NCBI GenBank assembly: GCA_020637635.1 | Contig: JACKKB010000008.1 | Location: 1 to 64,000 of the forward strand | Direction: 5' to 3' | DNA from: Albidovulum sp. | GTDB taxonomy: Bacteria; Pseudomonadota; Alphaproteobacteria; Rhodobacterales; Rhodobacteraceae | DNA: 64,000 bases | The notes under the pieces: model-generated | Database searches by the model: none | Seen by the model: the letters and a program-made list of their open reading frames with translations, nothing else | What the model was told of the DNA's origin: nothing | Shown: positions 42,156 through 51,044 of the stretch, one piece after another | Numbering within the stretch: the first letter of the stretch is position 1 | How the letters are laid out: every line of letters begins with the position of its first letter | Made by a program: the position numbers and the translations under genes

Positions 42156-45005
42156 CTATTCGGCGGCGTCCATGTAGCTCTCGAGTGGCGGGCAGATGCA
42201 GACCAGGTTGCGATCGCCATAGACGTTGTCGACCCGCCCCACCGGCGGCCAGTACTTGTCGACCCGGAACGACGCCGGCGGGAAGCATCCCTGTTCGCGG
42301 CTGTAGGGCCGGTCCCAGTCGCCGATCAGCGCGGCCACGGTGTGCGGCGCATGCTTCAGCGGATTGTTGTCGCGGTCCATCTCTCCCTTTTCGACCGCCG
42401 CGATCTCGTCGCGGATCGCCAGCATGGCGGTGACGAAACGGTCGAGCTCGGCCTTGGTTTCCGATTCAGTCGGCTCCACCATCAGCGTGCCGGCGACCGG
42501 CCAGCTCATCGTCGGCGCGTGAAAGCCGTTATCGATGAGCCGCTTGGCGATGTCGTCGACGGTGATCCCGGCGCTGTCGGCAAAGGGTCGCGTGTCGAGG
42601 ATGCATTCATGCGCGACGCGGCCGCCCCTGCCCTTGAAGAGCACCTCATAGGCGCCTTCAAGCCGCTTGGCGACGTAATTGGCATTGAGGATCGCGACCT
42701 TGGTCGCCTGCGTCAGCCCCGCGCCCCCCATCATCAGGATAAAGGCCCAGGAGATCGGCAGAACGCCGGCCGAGCCCCAGGGCGCGGCGCTGACCGGACC
42801 TTCCAGCCCGCCGGTCGCAGGGTGGCCCGGCAGATAGGGCGCCAGATGCGCCTTCACCCCGATCGGCCCCATGCCGGGACCGCCGCCGCCATGCGGGATC
42901 GCGAAGGTCTTGTGCAGGTTCAGGTGGCTCACGTCGCCGCCGAGGTCGCCCGGCCGAACGAGGCCGACCATGGCGTTCATGTTGGCACCATCGATATACA
43001 CCTGGCCGCCGAACTCATGCGTGATGGCGCAGACGTCGCGCACCGTCTCCTCGAAGACGCCGTGGGTCGAGGGATAGGTGATCATGCAGGCGGCGAGGTT
43101 CGCGCCCGCGGCTTCGGCCTTGGCGCGGAAATCGTCGACGTCGATATCGCCGTTCGGCGCCGACTTCACCACCACGACCTTCATGCCGGCCATCTGCGCC
43201 GAGGCAGGATTGGTCCCGTGCGCGGAGACGGGAATGAGGCAGATGTTGCGCTCGGACTCGCCACGGGCGCGATGGTAGGCCTCGATCGTCAGCAGCCCCG
43301 CATATTCGCCCTGGGCGCCGGAGTTCGGCTGCAGGCTCATCGCATCGTAGCCCGTGATCGTGCAGAGCTTCGCGGCCAGATCGCGGAACAGTTCGGCATA
43401 GCCCTCGGTCTGTTCGGCAGGCGCAAACGGATGCATGTTGGCGAACTCCGGCCAGGAGATCGGCATCATCTCGGCCGCCGCATTGAGTTTCATCGTGCAG
43501 GAACCGAGGGGAATCATCGCCCGGTCGAGCGCGAGGTCGCGGTCGGCGAGCCGGCGCATGTAGCGCATCATCTCTGTCTCGGCCCGGTTCATGTGAAAGA
43601 CCGGGTGTTCGAGAAAGGCGCTCTTGCGGTGCAGCGCTTCGGGCACCCGGTATTCCGGGGTGAAGTCATCGTCCTTGCGGTCGATTCCGAAGGCACGCCA
43701 GAGCCGCTCGACGGTCTCGCGGCGCGTCGTCTCGTCAAGCGAGATGCCGATGCGCGTGGTGCCGACCTTGCGCAGGTTGATGCGTTCGCGGCGCGCGGCC
43801 TTCAGGATCACCGGTTGCAGCGCGCCCACCTCGACCGTGATCGTGTCGAAGAAATGCTTCGGGTGCACCACGAAACTGGCCGCCTCCAGCACGCGCGCGA
43901 CGCGCACCGCCTTGCGGTGGATGCGCTGGGCAATGGCCTTCAGCCCCTCCGGCCCGTGGAAGACGGCATAGAACGACGCCATGTTGGCCAGAAGCGCCTG
44001 CGCCGTGCAGACGTTGGAGGTCGCCTTTTCGCGGCGGATATGCTGTTCGCGCGTCTGCAGGCTGAGCCGGTAGGCCTGGCCGCCCTGGGCGTCGATCGAG
44101 ACGCCGACGATGCGTCCGGGCATCTGCCGCTTGTGGGCATCCTTGCAGGCCATGTATGCGGCCGAGGGCCCGCCGAACCCCATCGGCACGCCGAAGCGCT
44201 GGGTGGAGCCCACCGCGATGTCGGCCCCCATCGCGCCCGGTTCCTTCAGAAGCGTGAGCGCCAGCGGATCGGCAATGACGATGCCGACGGCACCGGCCGC
44301 ATGCAGCGCGTTGATCGCCTTGCTGAAATCCATAATGTAGCCATGGGTGCCCGGATACTGGAAGATCGCCCCGAACACGGTCGAGGCATCGAGATCGACC
44401 GGGTCGCCGACGACGATCTCGATGCCGAGCGGCCGCGCCCGCACCCGCATCACCTCGATGTTCTGCGGATGACATTCCTGATCGACGAAGAACCGGGGCG
44501 ACTTCGACGTCGCCACCCGCTGCGCCATCGTCATCGCCTCGGCAGCCGCCGTCGCCTCGTCCAGAAGAGAGGCATTGGCGATCTCCAGACCGGTGAGGTC
44601 GCACACCATGGTCTGGAAATTCAAGAGCGCCTCGAGCCGGCCCTGGCTGATCTCGGGCTGGTAGGGCGTGTAGGCCGTATACCAGGCGGGATTCTCGAGG
44701 ATGTTGCGCTGGATCGCCGGTGGCGTGACGGTGCCGTAATAGCCCTGACCGATCATGGTCGAGAAGACCTTGTTCTTCTTGGCCACCTGGCGGAGGTACC
44801 AGAGAAGCTCGCGCTCCGACTTCGGCTTGCCGAAGTCGAGCGGCCGCTCCTGGCGCAGGCTCGCCGGCACCGTCTGGTCGATGAGCTCGTCAAGGTCCTT
44901 CACCCCGAGCGTCTTGAACATCTCCTCCATCTCGGCCGGCGAGGGGCCGATATGGCGGCGATTGGCGAAGTCGTAGGGGCGGTAGTCGATGGGGGTGAAG
45001 GGCAT
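42156..45005 (-). CDS. gcvP: Glycine dehydrogenase (decarboxylating), P protein
   Basis: A 949-residue homodimer-type P protein of the glycine cleavage system; it decarboxylates glycine using PLP and passes the aminomethyl group to the GcvH lipoyl arm. It starts with FANRRHIGPSPAEMEEMF, contains GYYGTVTPPAIQRNILENP, and in the second half the PLP-lysine region DVSHLNLHKTFAIPHGGGGP. The ATG at 45005 was chosen; the frame runs on through gcvH and gcvT as a shadow. It is 11 bases after gcvH, the last gene of the operon. Confidence 0.96.
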   Translation of the reverse strand: MPFTPIDYRPYDFANRRHIGPSPAEMEEMFKTLGVKDLDELIDQTVPASLRQERPLDFGKPKSERELLWYLRQVAKKNKVFSTMIGQGYYGTVTPPAIQRNILENPAWYTAYTPYQPEISQGRLEALLNFQTMVCDLTGLEIANASLLDEATAAAEAMTMAQRVATSKSPRFFVDQECHPQNIEVMRVRARPLGIEIVVGDPVDLDASTVFGAIFQYPGTHGYIMDFSKAINALHAAGAVGIVIADPLALTLLKEPGAMGADIAVGSTQRFGVPMGFGGPSAAYMACKDAHKRQMPGRIVGVSIDAQGGQAYRLSLQTREQHIRREKATSNVCTAQALLANMASFYAVFHGPEGLKAIAQRIHRKAVRVARVLEAASFVVHPKHFFDTITVEVGALQPVILKAARRERINLRKVGTTRIGISLDETTRRETVERLWRAFGIDRKDDDFTPEYRVPEALHRKSAFLEHPVFHMNRAETEMMRYMRRLADRDLALDRAMIPLGSCTMKLNAAAEMMPISWPEFANMHPFAPAEQTEGYAELFRDLAAKLCTITGYDAMSLQPNSGAQGEYAGLLTIEAYHRARGESERNICLIPVSAHGTNPASAQMAGMKVVVVKSAPNGDIDVDDFRAKAEAAGANLAACMITYPSTHGVFEETVRDVCAITHEFGGQVYIDGANMNAMVGLVRPGDLGGDVSHLNLHKTFAIPHGGGGPGMGPIGVKAHLAPYLPGHPATGGLEGPVSAAPWGSAGVLPISWAFILMMGGAGLTQATKVAILNANYVAKRLEGAYEVLFKGRGGRVAHECILDTRPFADSAGITVDDIAKRLIDNGFHAPTMSWPVAGTLMVEPTESETKAELDRFVTAMLAIRDEIAAVEKGEMDRDNNPLKHAPHTVAALIGDWDRPYSREQGCFPPASFRVDKYWPPVGRVDNVYGDRNLVCICPPLESYMDAAE

Positions 45006-45016
45006 GGTGCCGGTCC

Positions 45017-45376
45017 TTATCCGATCAGATCCTTGTAGGCGGCCGCGTCCATGAGCCCGTCGAGCTTCGCGGGATCGGCAAGCCGCATCTTGAAGAACCA
45101 GGCCCGGCCGGTCGGATCCTCGTTCACGAGGCCGGGGTTGTCGGCGATCTCCTGGTTGACCTCGACGATCTCGCCGTCGAGCGGCGCGCGGATATCCGAG
45201 GCGGCCTTGACGCTCTCGATCACGCAGATCTCGTCGCCGGCGCTTACGGTGCGCCCGGTCTCCGGAAGTTCGACGAAAACGACATCGCCAAGCTGTTCGG
45301 AGGCGTGATCGGTGATGCCGACGGTGACGAGGTCGCCCTCGGCCTGCAGCCATTCGTGGTCTTCGGTGTATTTCAT
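45017..45376 (-). CDS. gcvH: Glycine cleavage system H protein
   Basis: A 119-residue lipoyl carrier protein. It starts MKYTEDHEWL and holds the lipoylated lysine in VIESVKAASDIRAPL (Lys 57). The C-terminal FFKMRLADPAKLDGLMD is typical. It shuttles the aminomethyl and dihydrolipoyl group between GcvP, GcvT and the lipoamide dehydrogenase. It lies between gcvT and gcvP. Confidence 0.96.
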   Translation of the reverse strand: MKYTEDHEWLQAEGDLVTVGITDHASEQLGDVVFVELPETGRTVSAGDEICVIESVKAASDIRAPLDGEIVEVNQEIADNPGLVNEDPTGRAWFFKMRLADPAKLDGLMDAAAYKDLIG

Positions 45377-45394
45377 GGGTTCGGTCCCTGCTGG

Positions 45395-46519
45395 TTAACG
45401 CTTGTAGCTCGTCGGCTGAAACGGCATCGGCGCGATGGTGGCGGGCAGCCGCCTGCCCCGCACGTCGCCCCAGACGGTCGCGCCCTCGGCCAGGTCTGCG
45501 GGCAGATAGGCCATCGCCATCGGCGCCTCGATCGACGGCCCGTAGCCGCCGGAAGTCACGCGCCCGATCGCGGCGCCCCCTTCCGGCGCGGCATAGATCT
45601 CGGTGCCCTCGCGCATCGGCGCGCGGCCCTCGGGTCGCAGCCCCACGCGTCTGCGCGCGGCGCCCTCGGCAAGTTCGCGCAGGATCCGCGGCGCACCCGG
45701 GAAACCACCCGCGCGCGCGCCACCGGCACGCCGCGCCTTCTGGATCGCCCAGACGAGGTCGGCCTCGACCGGCGAAGTCGTGGTATCGATATCGTGACCG
45801 TAAAGGCACATGCCAGCTTCGAGCCGGAGCGAATCCCGCGCTCCAAGCCCGACCGGCGCGACCTCCTCCATCGCCAGAAGCCGGCGGGCAAAGGCCTCGG
45901 CAAAGCGGTCCGGGACCGAGATCTCGAAGCCGTCCTCGCCGGTGTAGCCCGAGCGCGAGATCCAGAGCTCGGCACTGTCCCACTGGCGGATCGCGACGTC
46001 CATGAAACGCAGGTCGACGACATCCGGCACCAGCCTGGCCAATGCCGCCTCCGCCCGCGGGCCCTGCAGCGCCAGGAGTGCACGATCGCTCACCATGCCG
46101 AGATCGCAATCCGGCAGGCCGGCCTTCAGATGCGCGAAGTCCGCCTCCTTGCAGGCCGCGTTCACGACGACGAACAGATGATCGCCGCGATTGGCGACCA
46201 TGAGGTCGTCGAGTATGCCGCCTGCCTCGTCGGTGAAGAGCGCATAGCGCTGCCGCCCCTCGCCCAGTCCCGCCACGTCGACGGGCACCAGACGTTCCAG
46301 CGCCAGCGCGGCATCCTCAAGGCGTCCGGAGCGCGGCGACAACAGGATCTGGCCCATGTGGCTGACGTCGAAAAGCCCGGCGGCGGCGCGGGTGTGCAGA
46401 TGCTCCTTCAGGACACCCATCGGATATTGCACCGGCATCTCGTAGCCGGCGAAGGGCACCATCTTCGCCCCGAGGTCGAGATGGAGCTGGTAGAGACCGG
46501 TTCGTTTCAGGTCGGCCAT
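45395..46519 (-). CDS. gcvT: Aminomethyltransferase, T protein of glycine cleavage
   Basis: A 374-residue tetrahydrofolate-dependent aminomethyltransferase. Typical segments are FAGYEMPVQYPMGVLKEHLH, LFDVSHMGQI, GGILDDLMVANRGDHLFVVV and SRSGYTGEDGFEISVP. The ATG at 46519 has GGAGAA upstream. First gene of gcvT-gcvH-gcvP, directly downstream of a tandem glycine riboswitch, so expression should rise with glycine. Confidence 0.95.
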   Translation of the reverse strand: MADLKRTGLYQLHLDLGAKMVPFAGYEMPVQYPMGVLKEHLHTRAAAGLFDVSHMGQILLSPRSGRLEDAALALERLVPVDVAGLGEGRQRYALFTDEAGGILDDLMVANRGDHLFVVVNAACKEADFAHLKAGLPDCDLGMVSDRALLALQGPRAEAALARLVPDVVDLRFMDVAIRQWDSAELWISRSGYTGEDGFEISVPDRFAEAFARRLLAMEEVAPVGLGARDSLRLEAGMCLYGHDIDTTTSPVEADLVWAIQKARRAGGARAGGFPGAPRILRELAEGAARRRVGLRPEGRAPMREGTEIYAAPEGGAAIGRVTSGGYGPSIEAPMAMAYLPADLAEGATVWGDVRGRRLPATIAPMPFQPTSYKR

Positions 46520-46574
46520 CGCCGCCTTCTCCTTTCCGCCGGCCGTAGATCCGGCATCGCCCGGGGCAGCCGCG

Positions 46575-46772
46575 CTGCCCTTTCAGATGCCCCCCCTGTC
46601 CTTCCGCCTGAGATCGTTATCCCTTCGGCGCCCCGGTCCAGCCCGGAGTCTCTCCAGAGTTCCGTCGTCAGGACGGTCCTGTCGCCTGAGAGTTTACCGG
46701 GGCGGTTGCTCCTTCGGCACCGGGGACAGATGGCTTGCCCGCCGGATTCTCCCGATCCTGACGCTCTCTGGT
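46575..46772 (-). promoter_or_regulatory. Tandem glycine riboswitch upstream of gcvT
   Basis: On the minus strand the leader shows two copies of the glycine aptamer. The first has GGGAGAATCC, GCCGAAGGAGCAA and CTCTCAGGC. The second has TGGAGAGACT, GCCGAAGGGATAAC and ATCTCAGGCGG, followed by ATCTGAAAGGG. The aptamers are joined by a short linker, as in known cooperative glycine riboswitches. Downstream, a GGGCAGC / GCTGCCC hairpin (about 46563-46579) may be the expression platform; it lacks a T-run. Ends are approximate. Confidence 0.93.
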
Positions 46773-46881
46773 TAGCCCGGCCCAAGCGACGCGGCAAGCA
46801 CAAAGCGCGCACCGTCGCGCGCAAAGGACGGCGGCATCCCGGGGGCTTGCCCGGCGCGGCGCCAGCGGTTCTAATCCGGTC

Positions 46882-47448
46882 ATGACACCGCGCCATCCCG
46901 CCTTCTTCGGTTACGGCTCGCTCGTGAACCGGGCCACGCATGGCTATGCGCCCGCGACACCGGTGCGGCTCGCGGGCTGGCGCCGTGTCTGGCGCTCGAC
47001 GCGCCTGCGCCCGCTCGCCTTTCTCTCCGCCGAGCCGGCCGCGGCCACGATCGGCGGCCTGGTCGCGGCGGTGCCGGGCGGAGACTGGAGCGCGCTTGAC
47101 ATCCGCGAGGCGGCCTATCTGCGCGCGCCGGTCGCCGAAGGCACGCTCGATGCCCCGCCCGCCTGGGCCGAGCTGCCGGAAATCTACGCGGTCGACCCCG
47201 GCCTCTCCGACGCGCAGGCCTTGCATCCGATCCTGCTGAGCTACCTCGACACGGTCGTGCAGGGCTTCCTGCGCGAATTCGGCACCGACGGGGTCACGGA
47301 TTTCTTCGCGACTACGGCGGGCTGGACCGCGATCCTCGATGATCGCGCGAAGCCCGCATACCCGCGCCACCAGCCTCTCACCCGGGCCGAGCGTGCGCTC
47401 TGCGATGCCCATATCGGAGCGCTCGGCCTGCCGCGCAGGTCGGCCTGA
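46882..47448 (+). CDS. Gamma-glutamylcyclotransferase family protein
   Basis: A 188-residue protein of the GGCT/AIG2-like superfamily. The substrate-loop signature FGYGSLVNRATHGYA lies at the N-terminus, and the GLVAAVPGGDWSALDIREAAYL segment contains the acidic active-site neighbourhood. Such enzymes cleave gamma-glutamyl amine or peptide bonds; the exact substrate is unknown. It diverges from the gcv operon and its start lies about 110 bases from the riboswitch 5' end. Confidence 0.85.
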   Translation: MTPRHPAFFGYGSLVNRATHGYAPATPVRLAGWRRVWRSTRLRPLAFLSAEPAAATIGGLVAAVPGGDWSALDIREAAYLRAPVAEGTLDAPPAWAELPEIYAVDPGLSDAQALHPILLSYLDTVVQGFLREFGTDGVTDFFATTAGWTAILDDRAKPAYPRHQPLTRAERALCDAHIGALGLPRRSA

Positions 47449-47463
47449 TCTTCGCCTGTTGAC

Positions 47464-47500
47464 AAATATCCTCGGGGGTCCGGGGGCGGAATGCCCCCGG
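47464..47500. repeat. Conserved extragenic GC hairpin motif
   Basis: AAATATCC followed by TCGGGGGT and a perfect 8-bp hairpin CCGGGGGC-GGAAT-GCCCCCGG (47480-47500). It sits in the 61-base gap between the convergent GGCT gene and gltX. I recall very similar sequences in many Rhodobacterales intergenic regions, apparently as a repeat and transcription-end element. That recollection was not checked. Confidence 0.5.
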
Positions 47501-47509
47501 CCTCAGCCG

Positions 47510-48832
47510 CTAGGCCTTGGCGCGCACGCGCCGCAGAAGCGGCATCAGCTCGGCCATGTCCGGCCCCTGCGCCTGTCCGGTCACCGCCAGCCGCAGCGGC
47601 ATGAAGAGCGCCTTGCCCTTGCGCCCCGTTGCCGCCTTGACCGCGGCCGTCCAGTCGGCCCAGGTGGTCTCGCCGAAGGGGGGCGCGGGCAAGAGTGCCA
47701 TCGCCTCGGCGACAAAGGCGGCGTCCTCGGCTGCGACCACCGGCTCGGCACCATCGCGACAGAGTGCCCACCACGGCCCGAGATCGTCGAGCGTGGTGAT
47801 GTTCTGCGAGGCGACGCGCCAGAACCGCTCGGCCGTCTCGGCCGGGACGCCCAGGGCCAGAACCCGGTCCCTGACGGTCTCGAAGGGCAGCGCATGGTTG
47901 CGCGCCCGCGTCAGCGGCCAGAGATCCTCGGCGTCGAACTTGGTCGGAGCCGCGCCGAACTGCGCCAGATCGAAGCCTTCCGCGATCTCGTCGAGCGACA
48001 TCATCAGCTCCACCGGCTGCGACGAGCCGAGCCGCGCCATCAGGCTGAGCAGCGCCTCCTTCGCCACCCCTCTCGCGCGCAGGTCGCGGATCGAGAGCGT
48101 GCCGAGACGTTTCGAAAGCCCCTCGCCCTGCGGGCCGGTCAGCAGCGAATGGTGGGCAAAGGCGGGCGGCGTCCCGCCCATCGCCCGCATGATCTGGATC
48201 TGGGTTGCGGTATTGGTCACGTGATCGGCGCCGCGCACGACATGGGTGATGCCCATGTCGACGTCGTCGACCGAAGACGCGAAGGTGTAAAGCACCTGCC
48301 CGTCGGCGCGGATCAGCACCGGATCCGAGACCGAGGCGGTGTCGATCGACACCTCGCCGAGGATCCCGTCGGCCCATTCGGTTCGGTCCTGGTCGAGCCG
48401 GAAGCGCCAATAGCCGTCGCGCTCGGCACGAAGCCTGTCCTTCTCGGCCGCCGAGAGCGCGAGCCCCGCGCGGTCGTAGACCGGTGGTCGGCCCATGTTC
48501 AGAAGTTTCTTGCGCTTCAGGTCGAGCTCGGTCGGCGTCTCGAAGACCTCGTAGAGCGCGCCGCTCTCGCGCAGCCCGTCCGCGACCTCGGCGTAGCGGT
48601 CGAGACGCAGCGACTGCTGCTCGAGCCGGTCCCAGGTCAGGCCCAGCCATTCGAGATCGGCTTTCAGCCCGTCGATGTACTCCTGTTTCGAGCGTTCCCG
48701 GTCGGTATCGTCGAGCCGCAGGATGAAGCTGCCGCCCGTCTTGCGGGCAATCAGGTAGTTCATCAGGGCGGTGCGCAGATTGCCGACATGGATGTAGCCG
48801 GTCGGCGAGGGCGCGAAGCGGGTCACGGTCAT
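47510..48832 (-). CDS. gltX: Glutamate-tRNA ligase
   Basis: A 440-residue class I glutamyl-tRNA synthetase. The HIGH-type motif is FAPSPTGYIHVGNLRTAL near residue 6-23 and the KMSKS-type loop reads GEGLSKRLG, where Gly replaces the usual Lys/Met. The catalytic domain continues with HVVRGADHVTNTATQIQI. At 440 residues it is shorter than most GltX and fits the GluRS2 type of bacteria with two copies. The ATG at 48832 leaves a short gap to the divergent zincin gene. Confidence 0.92.
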   Translation of the reverse strand: MTVTRFAPSPTGYIHVGNLRTALMNYLIARKTGGSFILRLDDTDRERSKQEYIDGLKADLEWLGLTWDRLEQQSLRLDRYAEVADGLRESGALYEVFETPTELDLKRKKLLNMGRPPVYDRAGLALSAAEKDRLRAERDGYWRFRLDQDRTEWADGILGEVSIDTASVSDPVLIRADGQVLYTFASSVDDVDMGITHVVRGADHVTNTATQIQIMRAMGGTPPAFAHHSLLTGPQGEGLSKRLGTLSIRDLRARGVAKEALLSLMARLGSSQPVELMMSLDEIAEGFDLAQFGAAPTKFDAEDLWPLTRARNHALPFETVRDRVLALGVPAETAERFWRVASQNITTLDDLGPWWALCRDGAEPVVAAEDAAFVAEAMALLPAPPFGETTWADWTAAVKAATGRKGKALFMPLRLAVTGQAQGPDMAELMPLLRRVRAKA

Positions 48833-48908
48833 GGGAACACTCCTGTGGAGCCCGCTCTTTCACACGCCGGCGATTTTGTCCATATGAACGGGGTCAAGGA
48901 GCATACGC

Positions 48909-49316
48909 ATGAACGACTGGCTGGGCCGCGCCGCCCCCGATCTCCAGACCATCGAACAGATGGCCCTCAACACGCTGCAGGCACTGCCCGAGGCCTTCGC
49001 CGCCGCCGCGCGCGGGGTTCAGATACGGGTCGAGGACTTCGCCCCGGAGGAACTTCTGGACGAGATGGGCGCCGAGGATGCGTTCGAGCTGACCGGACTC
49101 TACGACGGCATTCCGATGACCGAGAAGTCGGTGATGGATGTCGTCGATCGCCCCGACACCATCTGGCTCTTCCGCCGGCCGATCCTCGACGAATGGGCGG
49201 AACGCGGTGACGTGACGCTCGGCCAGCTGGTCGCCCATGTCACGGTGCACGAACTCGCCCATCATTTCGGCTGGTCGGACGAGGAGATCGCCGAAATCGA
49301 CCGCTGGTGGGAGTGA
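48909..49316 (+). CDS. Zincin-like metallopeptidase family protein
   Basis: A 135-residue protein with the active-site motif HELAHHFGWSDEEI (H114-E115-x2-H118, with D124 as possible third ligand). The N-terminal half (GLYDGIPMTEKSV) is typical of the DUF1025/zincin-1 family. The role is unknown. It is divergent from gltX with 76 bases between starts. Confidence 0.87.
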   Translation: MNDWLGRAAPDLQTIEQMALNTLQALPEAFAAAARGVQIRVEDFAPEELLDEMGAEDAFELTGLYDGIPMTEKSVMDVVDRPDTIWLFRRPILDEWAERGDVTLGQLVAHVTVHELAHHFGWSDEEIAEIDRWWE

Positions 49317-49386
49317 TCCGTCGACCGGGGCCGGCTACCTTCGAATGGGACTTGAGGCGACCCGGTCTTCGCGGCAGGCTCTGCCC

Positions 49387-50337
49387 ATGACACAGGCCCC
49401 GATCCTGACCGTGACGCTCAATCCCGCGCTCGATCTCGCGACGGAGGCGGAGGCGGTGCTGCCGGGCGCCAAGCTGCGCTGCACGGCGCCGCAGGCCGAT
49501 CCGGGCGGCGGCGGCATCAATGTCAGCCGCGTGATCCGGCGGCTCGGCGGCGACAGTCTCGCCGTGGTCGGGCTCGGCGGTTCCACCGGCGCGCGCCTGA
49601 GCGGGCTCGTGGCGCGCGAGGGGCTGCGGCTCCACCGGATCGACGCGCCGGGGGAAACGCGCCAGAGCCTCGCCGTCACCGAGCGGGCGAGCGGTGCGCA
49701 GTTCCGCTTCGTGATGCCGGGTCCGGCCTGGTCGCGGCGCCGGGAGCGCGTGGCGCTGCGCGAGATCGTCGAAGCGGCGCCCCCCGATGCCTTCATCGTT
49801 CTCTCGGGCAGCCAGCCGCCGGGGGTCTCGGACGATCTTCCCGCCACCCTCGCCCGGCGTCTTGCACGCCGCGGCGGCCGGGTGGTGCTCGACACGTCCG
49901 GGCCCGCGCTCGCGCGGGCGGCGGAGGGCGGATCGGGTATTCATGTGCTGCGGATGGATGGCGGCGAGGCCGAGACGATTTCGGGCCTGCCGCTTGCCCG
50001 ACGCCAGGACAGCGCCGATTTCGCCGCCGGTCTCGTAGCCCGCGAAGCGGCGGCGATCGTCGTCATCGCGCGCGGGGCCGAGGGCTCGGTCATGGCCACG
50101 CGCGAGGGTCGCTGGTTCGCTGCCGCCGCCGACGTCCCGGTGCGAAGCAAGATCGGCGCCGGCGACAGTTTCGTCGGCGCCTTCACGCTGGCGATGGCGC
50201 GCGGGCGGCCCCTGCCCCGCGCGCTTCAGGAAGGCATGGCGGCTGCCAGCGCCACGGTGATGAGCGCGGGGACCGCGCTGTGCCGCGCCGCGGACGTCCG
50301 CCGCCTGGTCGCCGCCTGCCCGGTCACGCCGCTCTAG
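49387..50337 (+). CDS. PfkB-family sugar kinase (1-/6-phosphofructokinase-like)
   Basis: A 316-residue ribokinase-fold kinase. It starts ILTVTLNPALDLATEAEAVL, has GGGGINVSRVIRRLGGDSL and the catalytic GAGDSFVGAFTLAMARG near the C-terminus (Asp base). These features fit the PfkB/FruK/LacC branch. The ATG at 49387 gives the family N-terminus; the frame continues upstream through the zincin gene as a shadow. Its stop is 3 bases from the convergent wrbA gene. Confidence 0.88.
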   Translation: MTQAPILTVTLNPALDLATEAEAVLPGAKLRCTAPQADPGGGGINVSRVIRRLGGDSLAVVGLGGSTGARLSGLVAREGLRLHRIDAPGETRQSLAVTERASGAQFRFVMPGPAWSRRRERVALREIVEAAPPDAFIVLSGSQPPGVSDDLPATLARRLARRGGRVVLDTSGPALARAAEGGSGIHVLRMDGGEAETISGLPLARRQDSADFAAGLVAREAAAIVVIARGAEGSVMATREGRWFAAAADVPVRSKIGAGDSFVGAFTLAMARGRPLPRALQEGMAAASATVMSAGTALCRAADVRRLVAACPVTPL

Positions 50338-50340
50338 CGA

Positions 50341-50934
50341 TCAGGCGCGCAGCTTCGCGGTCATCTCGACGAGACGCTTCGCCTGATGCGCGACGGCAGC
50401 GCGGCCCTTGTCGTCGAAGGCGCCGGCATTTGCGGAATAGCCATAGGGGTTGCCGCCCGCCTCGGACACGGCCGGATCGGTATAGCCCGGCGCCACGACG
50501 ATCGCGCCCCAGTGATAGGCGGTCGTGTAGAGCGACAGGGTGGTCGCTTCCTGCCCGCCATGGGCGTTGCCGGCCGAGGTCGTGGCGGTGAAGGTCTTGT
50601 TGGACAGGCCACCCTTCATCCAGAGCGGCCCGAGCGTGTCGATGAAGGCGCGCACCTGGCTTGCCACCACGCCATAGCGCGTGGGAGCCGAAATGAAGTA
50701 GCCGTCGGCCCATTCCATGTCGGCGTGGCTGACCTCGGGGATATCGGCAGTCTTCTCGGCGTGGGCCTTCCAGGCGTCCTGACCTGCGACGACCTCTTTC
50801 GGGGCGGTCTCGGCGAAGCGGCGCAGGCGCACCTCGGCGCCGGCGGCCTCGGCGGCCTTCGCCGCGGCCTCGGCGACGGCATGGTTGGTGCCGTAGGTCG
50901 AATAGTAGATGACGGCGATCTTGGGCTTGGGCAT
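50341..50934 (-). CDS. wrbA: NAD(P)H:quinone oxidoreductase WrbA
   Basis: A 197-residue flavodoxin-fold quinone reductase. It starts KIAVIYYSTYGTNHAVAEAA (phosphate loop for FMN), has the FISAPTRYGVVASQV loop and the TTSAGNAHGGQEATTLSLY segment, all WrbA hallmarks. It carries out two-electron reduction of quinones in stress defence. The ATG at 50934 has GGAG upstream with a usual spacer; an upstream in-frame extension of 11 codons has no site. Confidence 0.94.
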   Translation of the reverse strand: MPKPKIAVIYYSTYGTNHAVAEAAAKAAEAAGAEVRLRRFAETAPKEVVAGQDAWKAHAEKTADIPEVSHADMEWADGYFISAPTRYGVVASQVRAFIDTLGPLWMKGGLSNKTFTATTSAGNAHGGQEATTLSLYTTAYHWGAIVVAPGYTDPAVSEAGGNPYGYSANAGAFDDKGRAAVAHQAKRLVEMTAKLRA

Positions 50935-51044
50935 GGCTCTGTCTCCTGACTCGTGTCTGGAGTACAATCTGTTGTTTCATCCGTCCGAATGCTTCACCCG
51001 GGATCGCACGGATTCTGCGCGCAGGCGCACAGAACCCGTCCCCG

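Noticed and set aside
42342..45038. 898-codon open frame on the plus strand
   Set aside because: Antisense to gcvP; amino-acid content (Arg/His/Asp-rich) is typical of shadow frames in GC-rich DNA.
42156..46109. A single 1317-codon frame covering gcvP, gcvH and part of gcvT
   Set aside because: Only the first 949 residues from 45005 match GcvP. The rest reads through gcvH and gcvT in the wrong frame.
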